Shown here: positions 33,989 through 43,879 of the stretch, piece by piece
How positions within the stretch are numbered: position 1 is the first letter of the stretch
Layout of the letters: every line of letters begins with the position of its first letter
Assembly: GCF_001512295.1 (NCBI RefSeq)
Contig: NZ_LNUP01000014.1
Location: forward strand, 308,607 to 372,606
Direction: 5' to 3'
DNA from: Pseudomonas sp. EpS/L25
Lineage (GTDB): Bacteria; Pseudomonadota; Gammaproteobacteria; Pseudomonadales; Pseudomonadaceae
Length of the DNA: 64,000 nucleotides
Notes under the pieces: model-generated
Told to the model about the DNA's origin: nothing
The model's database searches: none
The model's input: only the letters and a program-made list of their open reading frames with translations
Made by a program: the position numbers and the translations under genes

Positions 33989-34323
33989 GCGACCTCTCCA
34001 GCTTCCGCGCCAGCCTTGCCAGCGGTACTCATGCATTCGCCGATACCCTGGCATTCGTCGCCGCGCACTACCACTACCAGCCCACCGCCTTTCACAACGG
34101 CGAGGTGCACAACGCAGCCGGCCAGAACGAAGGCTCCTGCCAGACCCTGGGTCTGGCCAAGCTCGAAGGCCTGAGCGACGAAGAGGCCTTGCTGGCCTTT
34201 GGCGAGCACTATCGCAGCGTGCTGCAGACCCCCGAGGGCAGCGACCACGCCAACATCCGCGCGCTCATCGCCCATGGCCTGGCCGGTGTCAGCTTCCAGG
34301 GCGAGCCCCTGAGTCGGCGCTAG
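33985..34323 (+). CDS. HopJ-family protein
   Basis: A 112-residue small helical protein of the HopJ family (named from a Pseudomonas syringae secretion-screen candidate). Conserved features are FVAAHYHYQPTAFHNGEVHNAAGQNEGSC and LLAFGEHYRSVL. Family members are chromosomal and widespread in bacteria without type III secretion; effector function should not be assumed, and no secretion genes lie nearby. ATGA overlap with the DUF1244 gene means translational coupling. A bidirectional terminator follows. Confidence 0.8.
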   Translation: MSDLSSFRASLASGTHAFADTLAFVAAHYHYQPTAFHNGEVHNAAGQNEGSCQTLGLAKLEGLSDEEALLAFGEHYRSVLQTPEGSDHANIRALIAHGLAGVSFQGEPLSRR

Positions 34324-34334
34324 GCATGTCGACG

Positions 34335-34374
34335 CCCATAAAAAAGCCCTGCAGATGCAGGGCTTTTTTATGGG
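34335..34374. terminator. Bidirectional rho-independent terminator
   Basis: A perfect 19-base stem with loop GA: CCCATAAAAAAGCCCTGCA (34335-34353) pairs with 34356-34374. A-run and T-run on either side let it end both the folM operon and lpxC. Confidence 0.93.
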
Positions 34375-34381
34375 ACCGGGC

Positions 34382-35296
34382 TCAGACGGCAGCCGCGGGT
34401 CTCATGTAGGAGATGGGGGCCAGACCGGAGTCTTCGAAGGTCACCACTTCCCAGGCATCGCGATCGGCCAGCAGCGCGCGCAGCAGGCGATTGTTCATGG
34501 CGTGGCCGGACTTGTAGCCACGGAACTCGCCGATGAGGCTCTTGCCGAGCAGATAGAGGTCGCCGATGGCGTCGAGGATCTTGTGCTTGACGAATTCGTC
34601 CTCGTAGCGCAGGCCGTCTTCGTTGATCACACCCTTCTCGTCCACCACGATGGCATTGTCGACGCTGCCACCCAGGGCCAGGTTGTGCGAACGCAGGAAT
34701 TCCAGGTCACGCATGAAGCCGAAGGTGCGGGCGCGACTGACTTCCTTGAGGAAGGAAGTGCTCGAGAAGTCCACCGAAGCCTTCTGGGTACGGTTGTTGA
34801 CGACCGGATGATCGAAATCTATCTCGAAAGTCACCTTGAAGCCGTCGAAGGGCACGAAGGTAGCGCGCTTGTCGCCATCGACGACGCTCACTTCACGCTT
34901 GATGCGAATGAACTGCTTGGCCGCTTCCTGTTCCTGCAGACCTGCGGACTGGATCAGGAAGACGAAGGGACCGGCGCTACCGTCCATGATCGGGACTTCG
35001 ACCGCCGACAGTTCGACGTAGGCATTGTCGATCCCCAGGCCGGCCATGGCCGACAGCAGGTGCTCGACGGTACCGACCTTGACGCCGTCATCGCTGAACA
35101 GGTTGGTCGACATGGTGGTTTCACCCACGTTCTCAGCCCAGGCCGGAATTTCCACGACCGGATCGAGATCGGTACGACGGAACACGATGCCGGTGTCCAC
35201 GGGAGCCGGTTTCAGGGTCAGGTATACCTTTTCCCCGGAATGCAGGCCCACGCCGGTCGCGCGGATGGTGTTCTTGAGGGTGCGTTGTCTAATCAT
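34382..35296 (-). CDS. lpxC: UDP-3-O-acyl-N-acetylglucosamine deacetylase
   Basis: A 304-residue zinc enzyme and committed step of lipid A synthesis. Zinc ligands are His79 ([10 protein letters not shown]) and His/Asp in [16 protein letters not shown] (about 239 and 243); the general acid His is in KSGHAMNN. The ATG at 35296 ([19 protein letters not shown]) matches the family start; an ATG 13 codons further upstream is unsupported. It follows ftsZ after 109 bases, so it probably also has its own promoter there. Last gene of the dcw block. Confidence 0.96.
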   Translation of the reverse strand: MIRQRTLKNTIRATGVGLHSGEKVYLTLKPAPVDTGIVFRRTDLDPVVEIPAWAENVGETTMSTNLFSDDGVKVGTVEHLLSAMAGLGIDNAYVELSAVEVPIMDGSAGPFVFLIQSAGLQEQEAAKQFIRIKREVSVVDGDKRATFVPFDGFKVTFEIDFDHPVVNNRTQKASVDFSSTSFLKEVSRARTFGFMRDLEFLRSHNLALGGSVDNAIVVDEKGVINEDGLRYEDEFVKHKILDAIGDLYLLGKSLIGEFRGYKSGHAMNNRLLRALLADRDAWEVVTFEDSGLAPISYMRPAAAV

Positions 35297-35405
35297 GCCA
35301 GGGCCGCTCGGTCGCAGGGTGCGAATGGTGGTCAACGAAATCGCGATGATAACAGAAGCGAAAATCGATGCCCACTAATCACACCCGCGCTTGTGATACA
35401 CCCGA

Positions 35406-36587
35406 TCAATCAGCCTGGCGACGCAGGAAGGCCGGAATGTCCAGGTAATCCAGGTCGTCGTTTGGATTGACCTTGGCCGCCGCCGCCGAACCTCCAAGGT
35501 TCTGGCTACCACGACCGGAGCGCATCGAGGTCGGGTACTTGAGGTCGTCGTAGTTGACCGGCGCAGACTCCTGGCGAGCGGCGGCCAGGGTCTGGGTGGT
35601 GTTGTCCACGACCTTGACCGGCTTCTCGATGCGCGCGCCGAGGCCGGTAGCGACCACGGTGACGTGCAGTTCATCGCGCATTTCCGGATCGATGACCGCG
35701 CCGACCTTGACGGTGGCGTGCTCGGACGCGAAGTCTTCGATGATCTCGCCCACGGCAGCGTACTCGCCCAGGGACAGGTCCAGACCGGCGGTGATGTTGA
35801 CCAGGATACCGCGAGCACCGTGCAGGTTGACGTCTTCCAGCAGCGGGTTGCGGATGGCGGCCTCGGTGGCCTCGCGTGCGCGGTTCGGGCCGCTGGCGTG
35901 GCCGGTACCCATCATGGCCATGCCCATCTCGCCCATCACGGTCTTGACGTCGGCGAAGTCGACGTTCATCAGGCCGGGACGCTGCATGATGTCGGAGATA
36001 CCGCGAACGGCGCCGGCGAGGACGTCGTCGGCCTTGGCGAAGGCGGCCAGCAGGCTGGCGTCCTTGCCGAGGATGGTCAGCAGCTTCTCGTTGGGGATGG
36101 TGATCAGCGAGTCGACGCATTCGGACAGGGCGCGGATACCTTCATCGGCGACCTGCATGCGCTTGCGGCCTTCGAAGGGGAACGGCCGGGTGACCACGGC
36201 GACGGTCAGGATACCCATTTCCTTGGCGACCTCGGCGATGATCGGTGCGGCGCCGGTACCGGTGCCACCGCCCATGCCGGTGGTGATGAAGACCATGTCG
36301 GCGCCTTCGAGGACTTCGGCGATGCGCTCACGATCTTCCATGGCCGCCTGGCGACCGATTTCCGGGTTGGTGCCGGCACCCAGCCCCTTGGTGACGCCTG
36401 GGCCGAGTTGCAGCACGGTACGGGATGTGACGTTCTTCAGGGCCTGGGCGTCGGTATTTGCACAGATGAATTCGACGCCTTCGACTCCGCTTTTGACCAT
36501 GTGGTTAACGGCGTTGCCACCGCCACCGCCCACGCCGATGACTTTGATCACGGCGCTTTGTGGAATGTTGTCTACGAGTTCGAACAT
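35406..36587 (-). CDS. ftsZ: Cell division GTPase FtsZ
   Basis: A 393-residue tubulin homologue that polymerises into the Z ring. The GTP-binding motif GGGTGTGAAP is intact near residue 107, the NTDAQAL and T7-loop (NVDFADVKTV) segments are present, and a variable linker leads to the C-terminal conserved peptide DDLDYLDIPAFLRRQAD, which binds FtsA and ZipA. Follows ftsA after 53 bases. All signals of a functional protein are present. Confidence 0.97.
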   Translation of the reverse strand: MFELVDNIPQSAVIKVIGVGGGGGNAVNHMVKSGVEGVEFICANTDAQALKNVTSRTVLQLGPGVTKGLGAGTNPEIGRQAAMEDRERIAEVLEGADMVFITTGMGGGTGTGAAPIIAEVAKEMGILTVAVVTRPFPFEGRKRMQVADEGIRALSECVDSLITIPNEKLLTILGKDASLLAAFAKADDVLAGAVRGISDIMQRPGLMNVDFADVKTVMGEMGMAMMGTGHASGPNRAREATEAAIRNPLLEDVNLHGARGILVNITAGLDLSLGEYAAVGEIIEDFASEHATVKVGAVIDPEMRDELHVTVVATGLGARIEKPVKVVDNTTQTLAAARQESAPVNYDDLKYPTSMRSGRGSQNLGGSAAAAKVNPNDDLDYLDIPAFLRRQAD

Positions 36588-36640
36588 GGTCCCCTCTCTT
36601 CCTTTCGGATCTTCGCCTACTGCCGCGGTTTAATTGTGAA

Positions 36641-37885
36641 TTACAAGTTGCCCTGGACCCAACGCTTTATGCGTTCCAGGACTGTGGATTTGGTTTCGCT
36701 GCTATATCCGCCAGAAACAACCGGCAAAGGATCGGTCTGTTTTTGCAGACCATAAAGCAACAAGCCGACGCCTGTGGAATAGATAGGATTGCTGACGACA
36801 TCCGTCAGTCCCTTCACCGTCTGGGGCACCCCCAGGCGTACTGGCATATGGAAAATCTCTTCGGCCAGCTCGACCGCGCCTTCCATCTTCGCGGTACCAC
36901 CGGTGAGTACGATCCCTGCCGGGATCAGATCCTCGTAACCACTGCGGCGCAATTCCGCTTGCACCAACGTAAATAGCTCATCGTAACGGGGCTCGACCAC
37001 TTCTGCGAGAGCCTGACGCGATAATTCTCGCGGCGGACGATCACCTACGCTGGGAACCTTGATGGTTTCACCCGGGCCGGCCAGCTTCGCCAAGGCACAA
37101 GCATACCGAATCTTGATTTCTTCGGCATATTGCGTTGGGGTCCGCAACGCCATGGCGATGTCATTTGTGACTTGGTCGCCAGCAATAGGTATCACCGCGG
37201 TATGGCGAATGGCGCCCTCGGTAAAGATGGCGATATCGGTAGTGCCGCCGCCGATATCCACCAGGCAGACGCCCAATTCCTTTTCATCGTCGGTCAATAC
37301 CGAATAGGCCGACGCCAATTGCTCGAGAATGATGTCGTCGACTTCCAGGCCGCAACGTCTGACGCACTTTTCGATGTTCTGGGCGGCGTTGACGGCGCAG
37401 GTCACGACATGGACCTTGGCCTCCAGGCGCACGCCGGACATGCCCAGGGGTTCACGCACCCCCTCCTGGTTGTCGATCACGTAGTCCTGGGCCAGGGTGT
37501 GCAGCACGCGCTGGTCGGCGGGAATGGCCACCGCCTGGGCGGCATCGAGCACTCGCTCGATGTCCGCGGGGCTCACTTCGCGGTCACGGATCGCCACGAT
37601 GCCGTGGGAGTTCAGGCTGCGGATGTGATTGCCGGCAATGCCGACGAAGGCCGAATGGATCCGGCAACCGGCCATCAGCTGGGCTTCTTCGATGGCCCGC
37701 TGGATGGAGGCGACAGTGGATTCGATGTTGACCACCACGCCCTTCTTGAGCCCGCGCGACGGATGGGTGCCGATTCCGACGATCTCGATCTGACCATCGG
37801 AAGACACTTCGCCGACCAGAGCCACGACCTTGGAAGTGCCGATGTCGAGGCCGACGATCATCTTGCCGCTTTGCACGCTTGCCAT
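36641..37885 (-). CDS. ftsA: Cell division protein FtsA
   Basis: A 414-residue actin-fold protein that tethers FtsZ to the membrane. ATP-binding phosphate loops are VGLDIGTSKVVALV at the N-terminus and LVDIGGGTTDIAIFTEGA in the middle, and the C-terminus ends with the amphipathic membrane helix region TVLERIKRWVQGNL. The 1C subdomain lies between. Starts 16 bases after ftsQ. All family hallmarks are present. Confidence 0.96.
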   Translation of the reverse strand: MASVQSGKMIVGLDIGTSKVVALVGEVSSDGQIEIVGIGTHPSRGLKKGVVVNIESTVASIQRAIEEAQLMAGCRIHSAFVGIAGNHIRSLNSHGIVAIRDREVSPADIERVLDAAQAVAIPADQRVLHTLAQDYVIDNQEGVREPLGMSGVRLEAKVHVVTCAVNAAQNIEKCVRRCGLEVDDIILEQLASAYSVLTDDEKELGVCLVDIGGGTTDIAIFTEGAIRHTAVIPIAGDQVTNDIAMALRTPTQYAEEIKIRYACALAKLAGPGETIKVPSVGDRPPRELSRQALAEVVEPRYDELFTLVQAELRRSGYEDLIPAGIVLTGGTAKMEGAVELAEEIFHMPVRLGVPQTVKGLTDVVSNPIYSTGVGLLLYGLQKQTDPLPVVSGGYSSETKSTVLERIKRWVQGNL

Positions 37886-37901
37886 AGTTAGAAACTTCTC
37901 C

Positions 37902-38753
37902 TCAATGCTTGGCCGGTTCGGTCACGGGGGCGGCGGCGATAGCGGGATCGCGCCAGGCCACGGCCAGACCGTTCGGATAGCGCAGGTCGATCCGCGCGAT
38001 ATTGTCCATCTGTGCCTTGAGCACCTGATCGTACAGGCGCATGAAGCGCCGCATCTTTTCCACCAGTTGATCGCGACCGAACACCAGTTCCAGGCCCTGA
38101 CCGGTGGTGAGGTACCAGCTGCCACGCTCCTGCATTTCCAGCCGCGCCACGGTGTAACCGAGCGGCCGGAGCATCTGGCTGAACATCTGGTACTGCTGCA
38201 TCACTTGCTGTTGCGCCCGCTTGGGCCCGTACAGCCGCGGTAGATTGTCATAGTTGGCCAGATCCTGCGGGGCAAAAGCCTCACCCTGGTTATTCAGCAG
38301 GGCCTCGTCGCCCCAACGGGCGATGGGCATCTGCTCTTCCAGGCGGATGCTGATCTCGTCCGGCCAGACCCGGCGCACCTCGGCATGGGCGATCCAGGGC
38401 ATGGTCTCCAGCTCGTGGCGCATGTCGGCCAGGTCGACCTGGAAGAAGGTGGTGCCCACGAAGGGCGCGATTCGCTGCTGCACCGCCTGCTGGCTGATGT
38501 AGGACAGATCGCCCTTGACGCTGACCTTGGCGATCGGCCGGTCGGCGTAGGGCAGCAACTTCTGGGCGCCTTCGTAGGTACCGAAGCCCAGGCCCAGCAG
38601 CAGGAACGGCCAGAGGATGCGCTTGAGCAGCCCCAGGCTCGGACGTGGCAGACGGACCGATAGCGGCTCTTCGGCGACCAGGCGGCTCGCACCACGCGGC
38701 TCGACCTGCCGCGAGCGGCCGAAGGGTTGGCTGTGACGTAGGGTGGCGACCAA
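37902..38753 (-). CDS. ftsQ: Cell division protein FtsQ
   Basis: A 283-residue single-span protein. A basic cytoplasmic tail ([21 protein letters not shown]) precedes the membrane helix [19 protein letters not shown] (about 47-66), then the periplasmic POTRA domain ([22 protein letters not shown]) and the FtsQ beta domain. It recruits FtsL/FtsB. The start is TTG 38753, behind GGAGGG at eight bases; [21 protein letters not shown] resembles Pseudomonas FtsQ starts. It is preceded by the tiny ORF at 38757-38822 where ddlB normally stands. Confidence 0.93.
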   Translation of the reverse strand: MVATLRHSQPFGRSRQVEPRGASRLVAEEPLSVRLPRPSLGLLKRILWPFLLLGLGFGTYEGAQKLLPYADRPIAKVSVKGDLSYISQQAVQQRIAPFVGTTFFQVDLADMRHELETMPWIAHAEVRRVWPDEISIRLEEQMPIARWGDEALLNNQGEAFAPQDLANYDNLPRLYGPKRAQQQVMQQYQMFSQMLRPLGYTVARLEMQERGSWYLTTGQGLELVFGRDQLVEKMRRFMRLYDQVLKAQMDNIARIDLRYPNGLAVAWRDPAIAAAPVTEPAKH

Positions 38754-38756
38754 GGT

Positions 38757-38822
38757 TCAGCCCTCCACGTGTGCGCCGGCGACGGGGGTCGCCGGCAGGA
38801 AAGAGGAAAGGTGACGGCTCAT
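38757..38822 (-). CDS. 21-codon mini-ORF in the place of ddlB
   Basis: ATG at 38822 overlaps the murC stop as ATGA and sits six bases after a strong AGGAGG. It encodes [20 protein letters not shown] plus one Gly and stops three bases before the ftsQ TTG, with the ftsQ Shine-Dalgarno inside its last codons. The arrangement would carry ribosomes from murC to ftsQ. It shows no likeness to D-Ala-D-Ala ligase, so if it is a remnant only the translation start survives. It could be a coupling leader or merely chance. Confidence 0.4.
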   Translation of the reverse strand: MSRHLSSFLPATPVAGAHVEG

Positions 38823-40279
38823 GCCGAGCCTCCTGCCGGCGCGGTGGCGCCGGCGAACAACGGGTGCTTGAGCAACTGGGGCGCCAGGGCGCCGATATCG
38901 CCGGCGCCCTGGCAGAGCAGGATGTCGCCGGGACGCAGCAGGGGCTTGACCAGTGGCGCGATGTTGGCGCCCCGCTCCACGTAGATGGGATCGAGCTGGC
39001 CACGCTGGCGGATGCTGTGGCAGAGCTGGCGGCTGTCGGCGCCGGGAATGGGCTCCTCGCCGGCCGGATAGACTTCCATCAGCAGCAGGACATTGGCGTC
39101 GGCCAGGACCTGGACGAAGTCCTCGTAGAGATCGCGGGTACGGCTGAAACGGTGCGGCTGATAGACCATCACCAGCCGGCGCTCGGGCCAGCCACCGCGC
39201 ACGGCCTTGATCACCGCGGCGACTTCGCGCGGATGGTGGCCGTAGTCGTCCACCAGCATGACGCTGCCACCGGCGACCGGCAGGTCGCCATAGACCTGGA
39301 AGCGCCGCCCTACCCCCTGGAAGCCGGACAGGCCATTGCGAATGGCCTCGTCGCTGACGCCCTCGTCGGTGGCGATGGCGATGGTGGCCAGGGCGTTGAG
39401 CACGTTATGCACGCCGGGCATGTTGACCGACACGGCGAGGGGCGCATGGCCGTCGCGCAGCACGGTGAAATGGGTGCGCATGCCTTCCTGGCGGATGTCC
39501 ACGGCGCGCACGTCGGCGTCTTCGGCAGTGCCGTAGGTGACGGTGGGCCGGGCGACCTGGGGAATGATCTCGCGGACCACCGGGTCGTCGACGCAGAGCA
39601 CGGCCAGGCCATAGAACGGCAGGTTGTGCAGGAAGTCGACGAAGGTACGCTTGAGCCGATTGAAGTCACCTTCGTAGGTGCTCATGTGGTCGGCGTCGAT
39701 GTTGGTGACCACGGCGACCATGGGCTGCAGGTGCAGGAAGCTGGCGTCGCTCTCGTCGGCCTCGGCCACCAGGTAACGGCTGGTGCCGAGCTGGGCATTG
39801 GTGCCGGCGGCGTTGAGGCGACCACCGATGACGAAGGTGGGGTCCAGGCCTTCGGCGGCGAACACCGACGCGATGAGGCTGGTGGTGGTGGTCTTGCCAT
39901 GGGTACCGGCGACGGCGATGCCGTGACGATAACGCATCAGCTCGGCGAGCATCTCGGCGCGTGGCACCACGGGAATGCGCTGGTCGAGGGCGGCGGACAC
40001 CTCGGGGTTGGACTTGTTGATGGCGCTGGATACCACCAGCACATCGACCTGGTCCAGGTTCTCGGCGCGATGGCCAATGTAGATGCGCGCACCGAACTGC
40101 TGCAGGCGCGCGGTCACCGCGGATTCCTTGAGGTCCGACCCCGAGACTTCGTAGCCCAGGTTCAGCAGCACCTCGGCGATCCCGCACATGCCGACGCCGC
40201 CGATCCCGACGAAATGGATGCGCCGGATGCTGCGCATACGCCGAACTTCGGCCTGAATGGCGCTTTGCGACTTAACCAC
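38819..40279 (-). CDS. murC: UDP-N-acetylmuramate--L-alanine ligase
   Basis: A 486-residue Mur ligase adding L-Ala to UDP-MurNAc. The Rossmann motif [16 protein letters not shown] opens the protein, the ATP site is [15 protein letters not shown], and [18 protein letters not shown] marks the C-terminal domain. Starts eight bases inside murG end. Length is normal, so no fusion with the ddl gene that is missing downstream. It closes the peptide-forming part of the dcw block. Confidence 0.96.
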   Translation of the reverse strand: MVKSQSAIQAEVRRMRSIRRIHFVGIGGVGMCGIAEVLLNLGYEVSGSDLKESAVTARLQQFGARIYIGHRAENLDQVDVLVVSSAINKSNPEVSAALDQRIPVVPRAEMLAELMRYRHGIAVAGTHGKTTTTSLIASVFAAEGLDPTFVIGGRLNAAGTNAQLGTSRYLVAEADESDASFLHLQPMVAVVTNIDADHMSTYEGDFNRLKRTFVDFLHNLPFYGLAVLCVDDPVVREIIPQVARPTVTYGTAEDADVRAVDIRQEGMRTHFTVLRDGHAPLAVSVNMPGVHNVLNALATIAIATDEGVSDEAIRNGLSGFQGVGRRFQVYGDLPVAGGSVMLVDDYGHHPREVAAVIKAVRGGWPERRLVMVYQPHRFSRTRDLYEDFVQVLADANVLLLMEVYPAGEEPIPGADSRQLCHSIRQRGQLDPIYVERGANIAPLVKPLLRPGDILLCQGAGDIGALAPQLLKHPLFAGATAPAGGSA

Positions 40280-41342
40280 GAGCCACCTCCAGGCAGGCGT
40301 CCACTACCGCGCGGGTAGCCTCGGGTTTGGCCAGGGCACGGCTGCGGGTGGCCATGTCGGCGAGACGTTCGGGATGCATCAGAACCTCGGTGAGCTGCGC
40401 GGCGAGATCCGCCGGGCGGGTGGAATGTTGGGGCAGCACCACGCCGGCACCGGCACGCTCCAAGAAGCGGGCGTTGCTGGTCTGGTGGTCGTCGATGGCG
40501 TGGGGCAAGGGAATCAACAGCGCCGGCAGGCCGGTGGCGGTCAGCTCGGCCACGGTCAGGGCGCCGGCGCGGCAGATCACCAGGTCGGCCCAGGCGTAGG
40601 CGGCGGCCATGTCGCCGATGAAGGGCTGGACCTCGGCCTCGACGGCGGCCTGGGCATAACGCTCGGCGGTGACTTCGGCATGCTGGCGACCGGCCTGGTG
40701 GCGGACCTGCGGGCGCAGTCCGGCCGGCAGTTGCGCCAGGGCCTCGGGCAGCAGCTTGTTCAGCGGCTCGGCGCCCAGGCTGCCACCCAGCACCAACAGA
40801 TTGGCCGGACGCGCGTCCAGCGGCGCACGAGTGACCGCATTGAAGAGTTCGGCCCGTACCGGATTGCCGGTGGACAGGCGCTTGGCCGAGGCCGGGAAGG
40901 TCTCGGGGAAGCCTTCGCAGACGCGCGCGGCCAGGGGCACCAGCATGCGGTTGGCGGTACCGGCGTGGGCGTTCTGCTCGTGGATCACCAACGGGATGTT
41001 GCACAGCTTGGCCGCCAGGCCGCCGGGACCGGTGACGAAGCCACCCAGGCCCAGCACGCAGACCGGCTTGAGCCGGCGCATCAGGCCGACGGCCTGCAAC
41101 AGCGCGCCGCTCAGTTGCAGCGGGGCCTTCACCAGGGAGCGCACCCCCTTGCCCCGCAGGCCGGTGACCTGGATGTGGTGCAGGGGGATGCCGGCCTTGG
41201 GCACCACGTCGTTCTCGATGCCGCGCGGGGTGCCGAGCCAGTGCACGGTGTAGCCGCGCGCCTGGAATTCCCGGGCGCAGGCCAGTGCGGGGAAGACGTG
41301 CCCGCCGGTGCCACCGGCCATGATCAGGACGTTAGCGGACAT
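40272..41342 (-). CDS. murG: Undecaprenyl-diphospho-muramoylpentapeptide beta-N-acetylglucosaminyltransferase
   Basis: A 356-residue peripheral GT28 glycosyltransferase that adds GlcNAc to lipid I, giving lipid II. The N-terminal loop is [14 protein letters not shown] (residues 8-21), the second loop is [16 protein letters not shown], and the UDP-GlcNAc-binding core is [24 protein letters not shown] at 41342 was chosen from [11 protein letters not shown], ten codons inside a longer open frame. Overlaps ftsW by 11 bases. Confidence 0.96.
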   Translation of the reverse strand: MSANVLIMAGGTGGHVFPALACAREFQARGYTVHWLGTPRGIENDVVPKAGIPLHHIQVTGLRGKGVRSLVKAPLQLSGALLQAVGLMRRLKPVCVLGLGGFVTGPGGLAAKLCNIPLVIHEQNAHAGTANRMLVPLAARVCEGFPETFPASAKRLSTGNPVRAELFNAVTRAPLDARPANLLVLGGSLGAEPLNKLLPEALAQLPAGLRPQVRHQAGRQHAEVTAERYAQAAVEAEVQPFIGDMAAAYAWADLVICRAGALTVAELTATGLPALLIPLPHAIDDHQTSNARFLERAGAGVVLPQHSTRPADLAAQLTEVLMHPERLADMATRSRALAKPEATRAVVDACLEVARG

Positions 41343-42534
41343 CGGCGAAATCCTCTTCGGTGAATTCCACATCCTCGGTATCCACCAGCGTTCGGCGCTC
41401 CCACTCGATGCGCAGCAGCAAGCCCATGCTCACGCAGCAGATCACCAGAGAGCTGCCGCCGTAGCTGAGGAAGGGCAGCGTCAGCCCCTTGGTGGGTAGC
41501 AGACCGACGTTCACGCCGATGTTGATCAGGAACTGGCCGATCCACAGCATCGACAGGCCGTAGGCGACATAGGCCGAGAAGAACTGCTTGGACTGCTCCG
41601 CCCAGTGGCCGATGAACAGGCCGCGGACGCAGACGAAAAGGAACAGGCCGACGGTGGCCATGGCGCCGATCAGGCCCAGCTCCTCGGCCAGCACGGCGAA
41701 GAGGAAGTCGGTATGGGCTTCGGGCAGGTAGAACTGCTTCTGGATGCTGTTGCCCAGCCCCAGGCCGGTCCAGCCGCCACGACCGAAGGCGATCAGCGCC
41801 TGGGTCAGCTGGTAGCCGGAACCGAACTGGTCGGCCCAGGGATCGGTGAAGGTGATCAGGCGCTGCATCCGGTAAGACTGGGTCTGCACCAGGACAAACA
41901 CCGCCAGCACCGCCAGGGCGACCATCAGCAGGAAGCGGAACAGGCCGACACCGCCGAGGAACAGCATGGCGCCGGCAGCGCCCATCATCACCACGGTGGC
42001 ACCGAAGTCGGGTTCGCGCAGCAGCAGCATGGCCATCGGCAGCAGGACGATGAAGGGCTTGAAGAAGCCTGCCCAGGTGTGGCGCACCTCGTGCTGGCGA
42101 CGGACCAGGTAGCCGGCCAGGTAGAGCACCACGAAGACCTTGGCGACCTCGGACGGCTGCACGTTGAAGAAACCGAAGCCGATCCAGCGCAGGGAGCCGT
42201 TCACCTCGCGACCGATACCGGGCACCAGCACCGCGACCAGTAGCAGGAAGGCGATGATCAGCAAGGGAAAGCCGAAGCGCTGCCAGGTGGCCATGGGGAT
42301 CAGCATCACCACGCCACAGGAGACGAAGCCGATGGCCAGGTAGATGAGGTGGCGGTACATGAAGTACAGCGGGTTGCCGGACTGGGCGGCGGCGACCTCG
42401 GACGAGGCCGAGGTGACCATGACCAGGCCCAGGCCGAGCAGCAGCAGGCAGCCGGCCAGCAACGGGAAGTCGAGGTCGATGCCGTGGCGACTGGCCAATG
42501 GCGAAGGATAGGGACGCAGCAGGCTGAGGATCAT
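41332..42534 (-). CDS. ftsW: Septal peptidoglycan polymerase FtsW
   Basis: A 400-residue SEDS-family membrane glycosyltransferase with about ten transmembrane helices. Typical elements are FMYRHLIYLAIGF, REVNGSLRWIGFGFFNVQPSEVAKV, the large periplasmic loop GSGYQLTQALIAFGRGGWTGLGLGNSIQKQFYLPEAHTDFLF, and GLLPTKGLTLPFLSYGGSS. It works with FtsI. The ATG at 42534 overlaps the murD stop by four bases (ATGA); the frame extends upstream only as murD shadow. Confidence 0.96.
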   Translation of the reverse strand: MILSLLRPYPSPLASRHGIDLDFPLLAGCLLLLGLGLVMVTSASSEVAAAQSGNPLYFMYRHLIYLAIGFVSCGVVMLIPMATWQRFGFPLLIIAFLLLVAVLVPGIGREVNGSLRWIGFGFFNVQPSEVAKVFVVLYLAGYLVRRQHEVRHTWAGFFKPFIVLLPMAMLLLREPDFGATVVMMGAAGAMLFLGGVGLFRFLLMVALAVLAVFVLVQTQSYRMQRLITFTDPWADQFGSGYQLTQALIAFGRGGWTGLGLGNSIQKQFYLPEAHTDFLFAVLAEELGLIGAMATVGLFLFVCVRGLFIGHWAEQSKQFFSAYVAYGLSMLWIGQFLINIGVNVGLLPTKGLTLPFLSYGGSSLVICCVSMGLLLRIEWERRTLVDTEDVEFTEEDFADVR

Positions 42535-43874
42535 GCCAAGTCCCCCACGGCCTGGGCGAACAGCCGTCCGCGCTCTTCGAAATTGCGGAACATGTCGAGG
42601 CTGGCGCAGGCCGGCGACAGCAGCACGGCGTCGCCTGGCTGGGCCAGCCGGCGGCTCTCGGCCACGGCTTCGTCCAGGGTGGTGACACGCACCTCTCGCA
42701 CCGTGGCCGGCAGAATTTCGGCGATCCGTGCCGCATCGCGACCCAGCAGCACCACGGCGCGGCAGTACCGGCCGATGGGCTCGCGCAGGGCACTGAAGTC
42801 GGCACCCTTGCCGTCGCCACCGGCGATCAGCACCAGTTGGCCGGCGATGTCGTCGCCCAGGCCTTCGACGGCCGCCAGGGCGGCGCCGACGTTGGTCGCC
42901 TTGGAGTCGTTGTAATAGTTGACGCCAGCCACCTCGCCCACCCATTGGCAGCGGTGCTCCAGGCCGCGAAAGGCACGCAGGGCCTCCAGCATGGAATCCA
43001 GCGGCAGTCCGGCGGCCTGGCCCAGCGCCAGCGCGGCCAGGGCATTGCTGTGATTGTGGGTGCCGCGGATCTTGAGTTCCTCGACGTCCAGCAGGTTGTC
43101 GAAGGCCAGCGCCAGGTAGCGGCGGCCCTCCTCCTCGCGAATACCGAAGGCACGAAAATCGGGACGTCCCAGGCCGAAGGTCAGGCAGGGCACGCCATCG
43201 GCGATCAGGGGCCGCGACAGCGGATCGTCGCGATTCACCACCACCTGGTGGGCGCCGCGGAAGATGCGGTGCTTGGCCTGGTGGTAGGCCGGCATGCCGG
43301 TGTAGCGATCCATGTGGTCTTCGCTGACGTTGAGCACCGTGGCCACCTCGGCGTTCAGGCGCTCGCAGGTTTCCAGTTGGAAGCTCGACAGCTCCAGGAC
43401 GTAGAGTTCGACGTCATCGGCCAGCAGGTCCAGCGCCGGGGTACCGAGGTTGCCGCCCACGGCCACGCGCTTGCCGGCGCGTTGCGCCATGTCGCCGACC
43501 AGGGTGGTGACGGTGCTCTTGGCATTGGAACCGGTGATGGCGACGATGGGTGCCTGGGCATGGCGCGCGAACAGGTCGATGTCGCCCGACAGCCGTACGC
43601 CACGGGCAGCCGCCTGCTGTAGGGCCGGCGTTTCCAGGGCCAGGCCGGGACTCACGTAGAGTTCGGCGGCGCGGCAGAGGAAGTCGGCATCCAGCTCACC
43701 GCAGCGCACCTCGACCTGGGGATACTCGGTTCTCAGGGTCGCGAGTTCCGGCGGCTGTTCCCGCGTGTCGGCCACGGCAAAGGGCACGCCCCGGCGCGTG
43801 AGGAAGCGCACCAGCGACATGCCACTCTTGCCGAGGCCGACGACGATCCGGAACTGGTCGGAAGCGATGAGCAC
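42531..43874 (-). CDS. murD: UDP-N-acetylmuramoyl-L-alanine--D-glutamate ligase
   Basis: A 447-residue Mur ligase adding D-Glu. N-terminal Rossmann VVGLGKSGMSLVRFL; ATP loop ITGSNAKSTVTTLVGDMA, where the usual TNGKST is SNAKST, as in some MurDs; the carbamylated Lys region and NVSEDHMDRY follow. C-terminal domain contains IAGGDGKGADF. Start GTG at 43874. It follows mraY after five bases and is translationally linked to ftsW. Confidence 0.95.
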   Translation of the reverse strand: MLIASDQFRIVVGLGKSGMSLVRFLTRRGVPFAVADTREQPPELATLRTEYPQVEVRCGELDADFLCRAAELYVSPGLALETPALQQAAARGVRLSGDIDLFARHAQAPIVAITGSNAKSTVTTLVGDMAQRAGKRVAVGGNLGTPALDLLADDVELYVLELSSFQLETCERLNAEVATVLNVSEDHMDRYTGMPAYHQAKHRIFRGAHQVVVNRDDPLSRPLIADGVPCLTFGLGRPDFRAFGIREEEGRRYLALAFDNLLDVEELKIRGTHNHSNALAALALGQAAGLPLDSMLEALRAFRGLEHRCQWVGEVAGVNYYNDSKATNVGAALAAVEGLGDDIAGQLVLIAGGDGKGADFSALREPIGRYCRAVVLLGRDAARIAEILPATVREVRVTTLDEAVAESRRLAQPGDAVLLSPACASLDMFRNFEERGRLFAQAVGDLA

Positions 43875-43879
43875 TGGGA

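Noticed and set aside
33985-34323. HopJ as a type III effector
   Set aside because: The family name is historical. No secretion apparatus, hrp box or chaperone gene is seen nearby, and the gene is operonic with folM and DUF1244.
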